From positions 1-16,423 of the forward strand of contig CAMSEX010000011.1 of assembly GCA_947057875.1 (NCBI GenBank): a DNA stretch of 16,423 nucleotides, given 5' to 3'. This stretch comes from an uncultured Clostridium sp. GTDB lineage: Bacteria; Bacillota; Clostridia; TANB77; CAG-508. A program made the translations under genes and the position numbers. The notes below the pieces were generated by a model. That model saw only the letters and a program-made list of their open reading frames with translations, searched no databases and was not told the DNA's origin. Below are positions 16,379-16,423 of the stretch, piece after piece (within the stretch, counting starts at the first letter, position 1; every line of letters starts with the position of its first letter).

Positions 16379-16423
16379 AGATCGGAAGAGCACACGTCTG
16401 AACTCCAGTCACCTCTCGTCATC
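16379..16423. other. Illumina adapter with index, 3' end
   Basis: AGATCGGAAGAGC begins at 16379 and continues as the standard TruSeq read-2 adapter to 16412. It is followed by eight bases (CTCTCGTC, 16413-16420) in the index position and ATC, the start of the flow-cell part. This is not genomic. Confidence 0.97.

Noticed and set aside
16231..16422. Minus-strand open frame with a DWSSDVCSSDL start
   Set aside because: Its N-terminus is the translation of the Illumina adapter, a well-known false peptide, and the rest is the shadow of the EndoQ-like gene.

Overview
The window looks like one complete metagenomic contig from an AT-rich bacterium of the Bacillota, most likely an uncultivated Clostridia-like lineage. 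This rests on low GC, AGGAGG-type ribosome binding sites, a clostridial-style mur/fts cluster, a four-Cys TSCPD protein, a DUF3656-type U32 protein and a meso-DAP-type MurE. Both ends are Illumina adapter (1-13 and 16379-16423), so the biological sequence is 14-16378.

Layout: the 3' part of an SDR reductase (14-491); a U32 'peptidase' (518-2732); a promoter, then a tightly packed co-directional run murE - mraY - ftsW - murG - Ndt-like - SDR - topA - hslO - dgt-like - TSCPD protein (2866-13408), ending in a hairpin that can serve as a bidirectional terminator. A convergent orotate-phosphoribosyltransferase-like gene follows on the minus strand (13453-14316). A divergent intergenic region carries promoters in both directions and a dyad over one of them. 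It leads into a membrane-anchored phosphodiester glycosidase (NAGPA) gene and an EndoQ-like PHP nuclease gene cut off by the 3' adapter. murE to murG supply the lipid II pathway (MurE, MraY, MurG) and a SEDS glycan polymerase; murF and murD are absent from the cluster.

The main discovery is a recoding pattern. Five genes (U32, mraY, ftsW, topA, endoQ-like) are each broken by exactly one +1 frameshift. In every case the 0-frame codon at the break is CGG, and skipping its C (so that GGN is read as Gly) restores a full-length, family-consistent protein. I checked every CGG triplet in the window. In about 5,200 codons there are five in-frame CGG codons, and all five are these sites. CGG is never used as a sense Arg codon, whereas the other five Arg codons are used; about 35 CGG triplets occur out of frame. 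mraY, ftsW and topA are normally essential, so they are unlikely to be pseudogenes. The simplest reading is that CGG is unassigned, or decoded as a CGGN quadruplet, and acts as an obligatory +1 frameshift codon in this organism. The endoQ-like site is the least certain because a G-run lies close by. A technical artefact is the main alternative, but it would have to insert only C, only before GGN, and only at codon boundaries.
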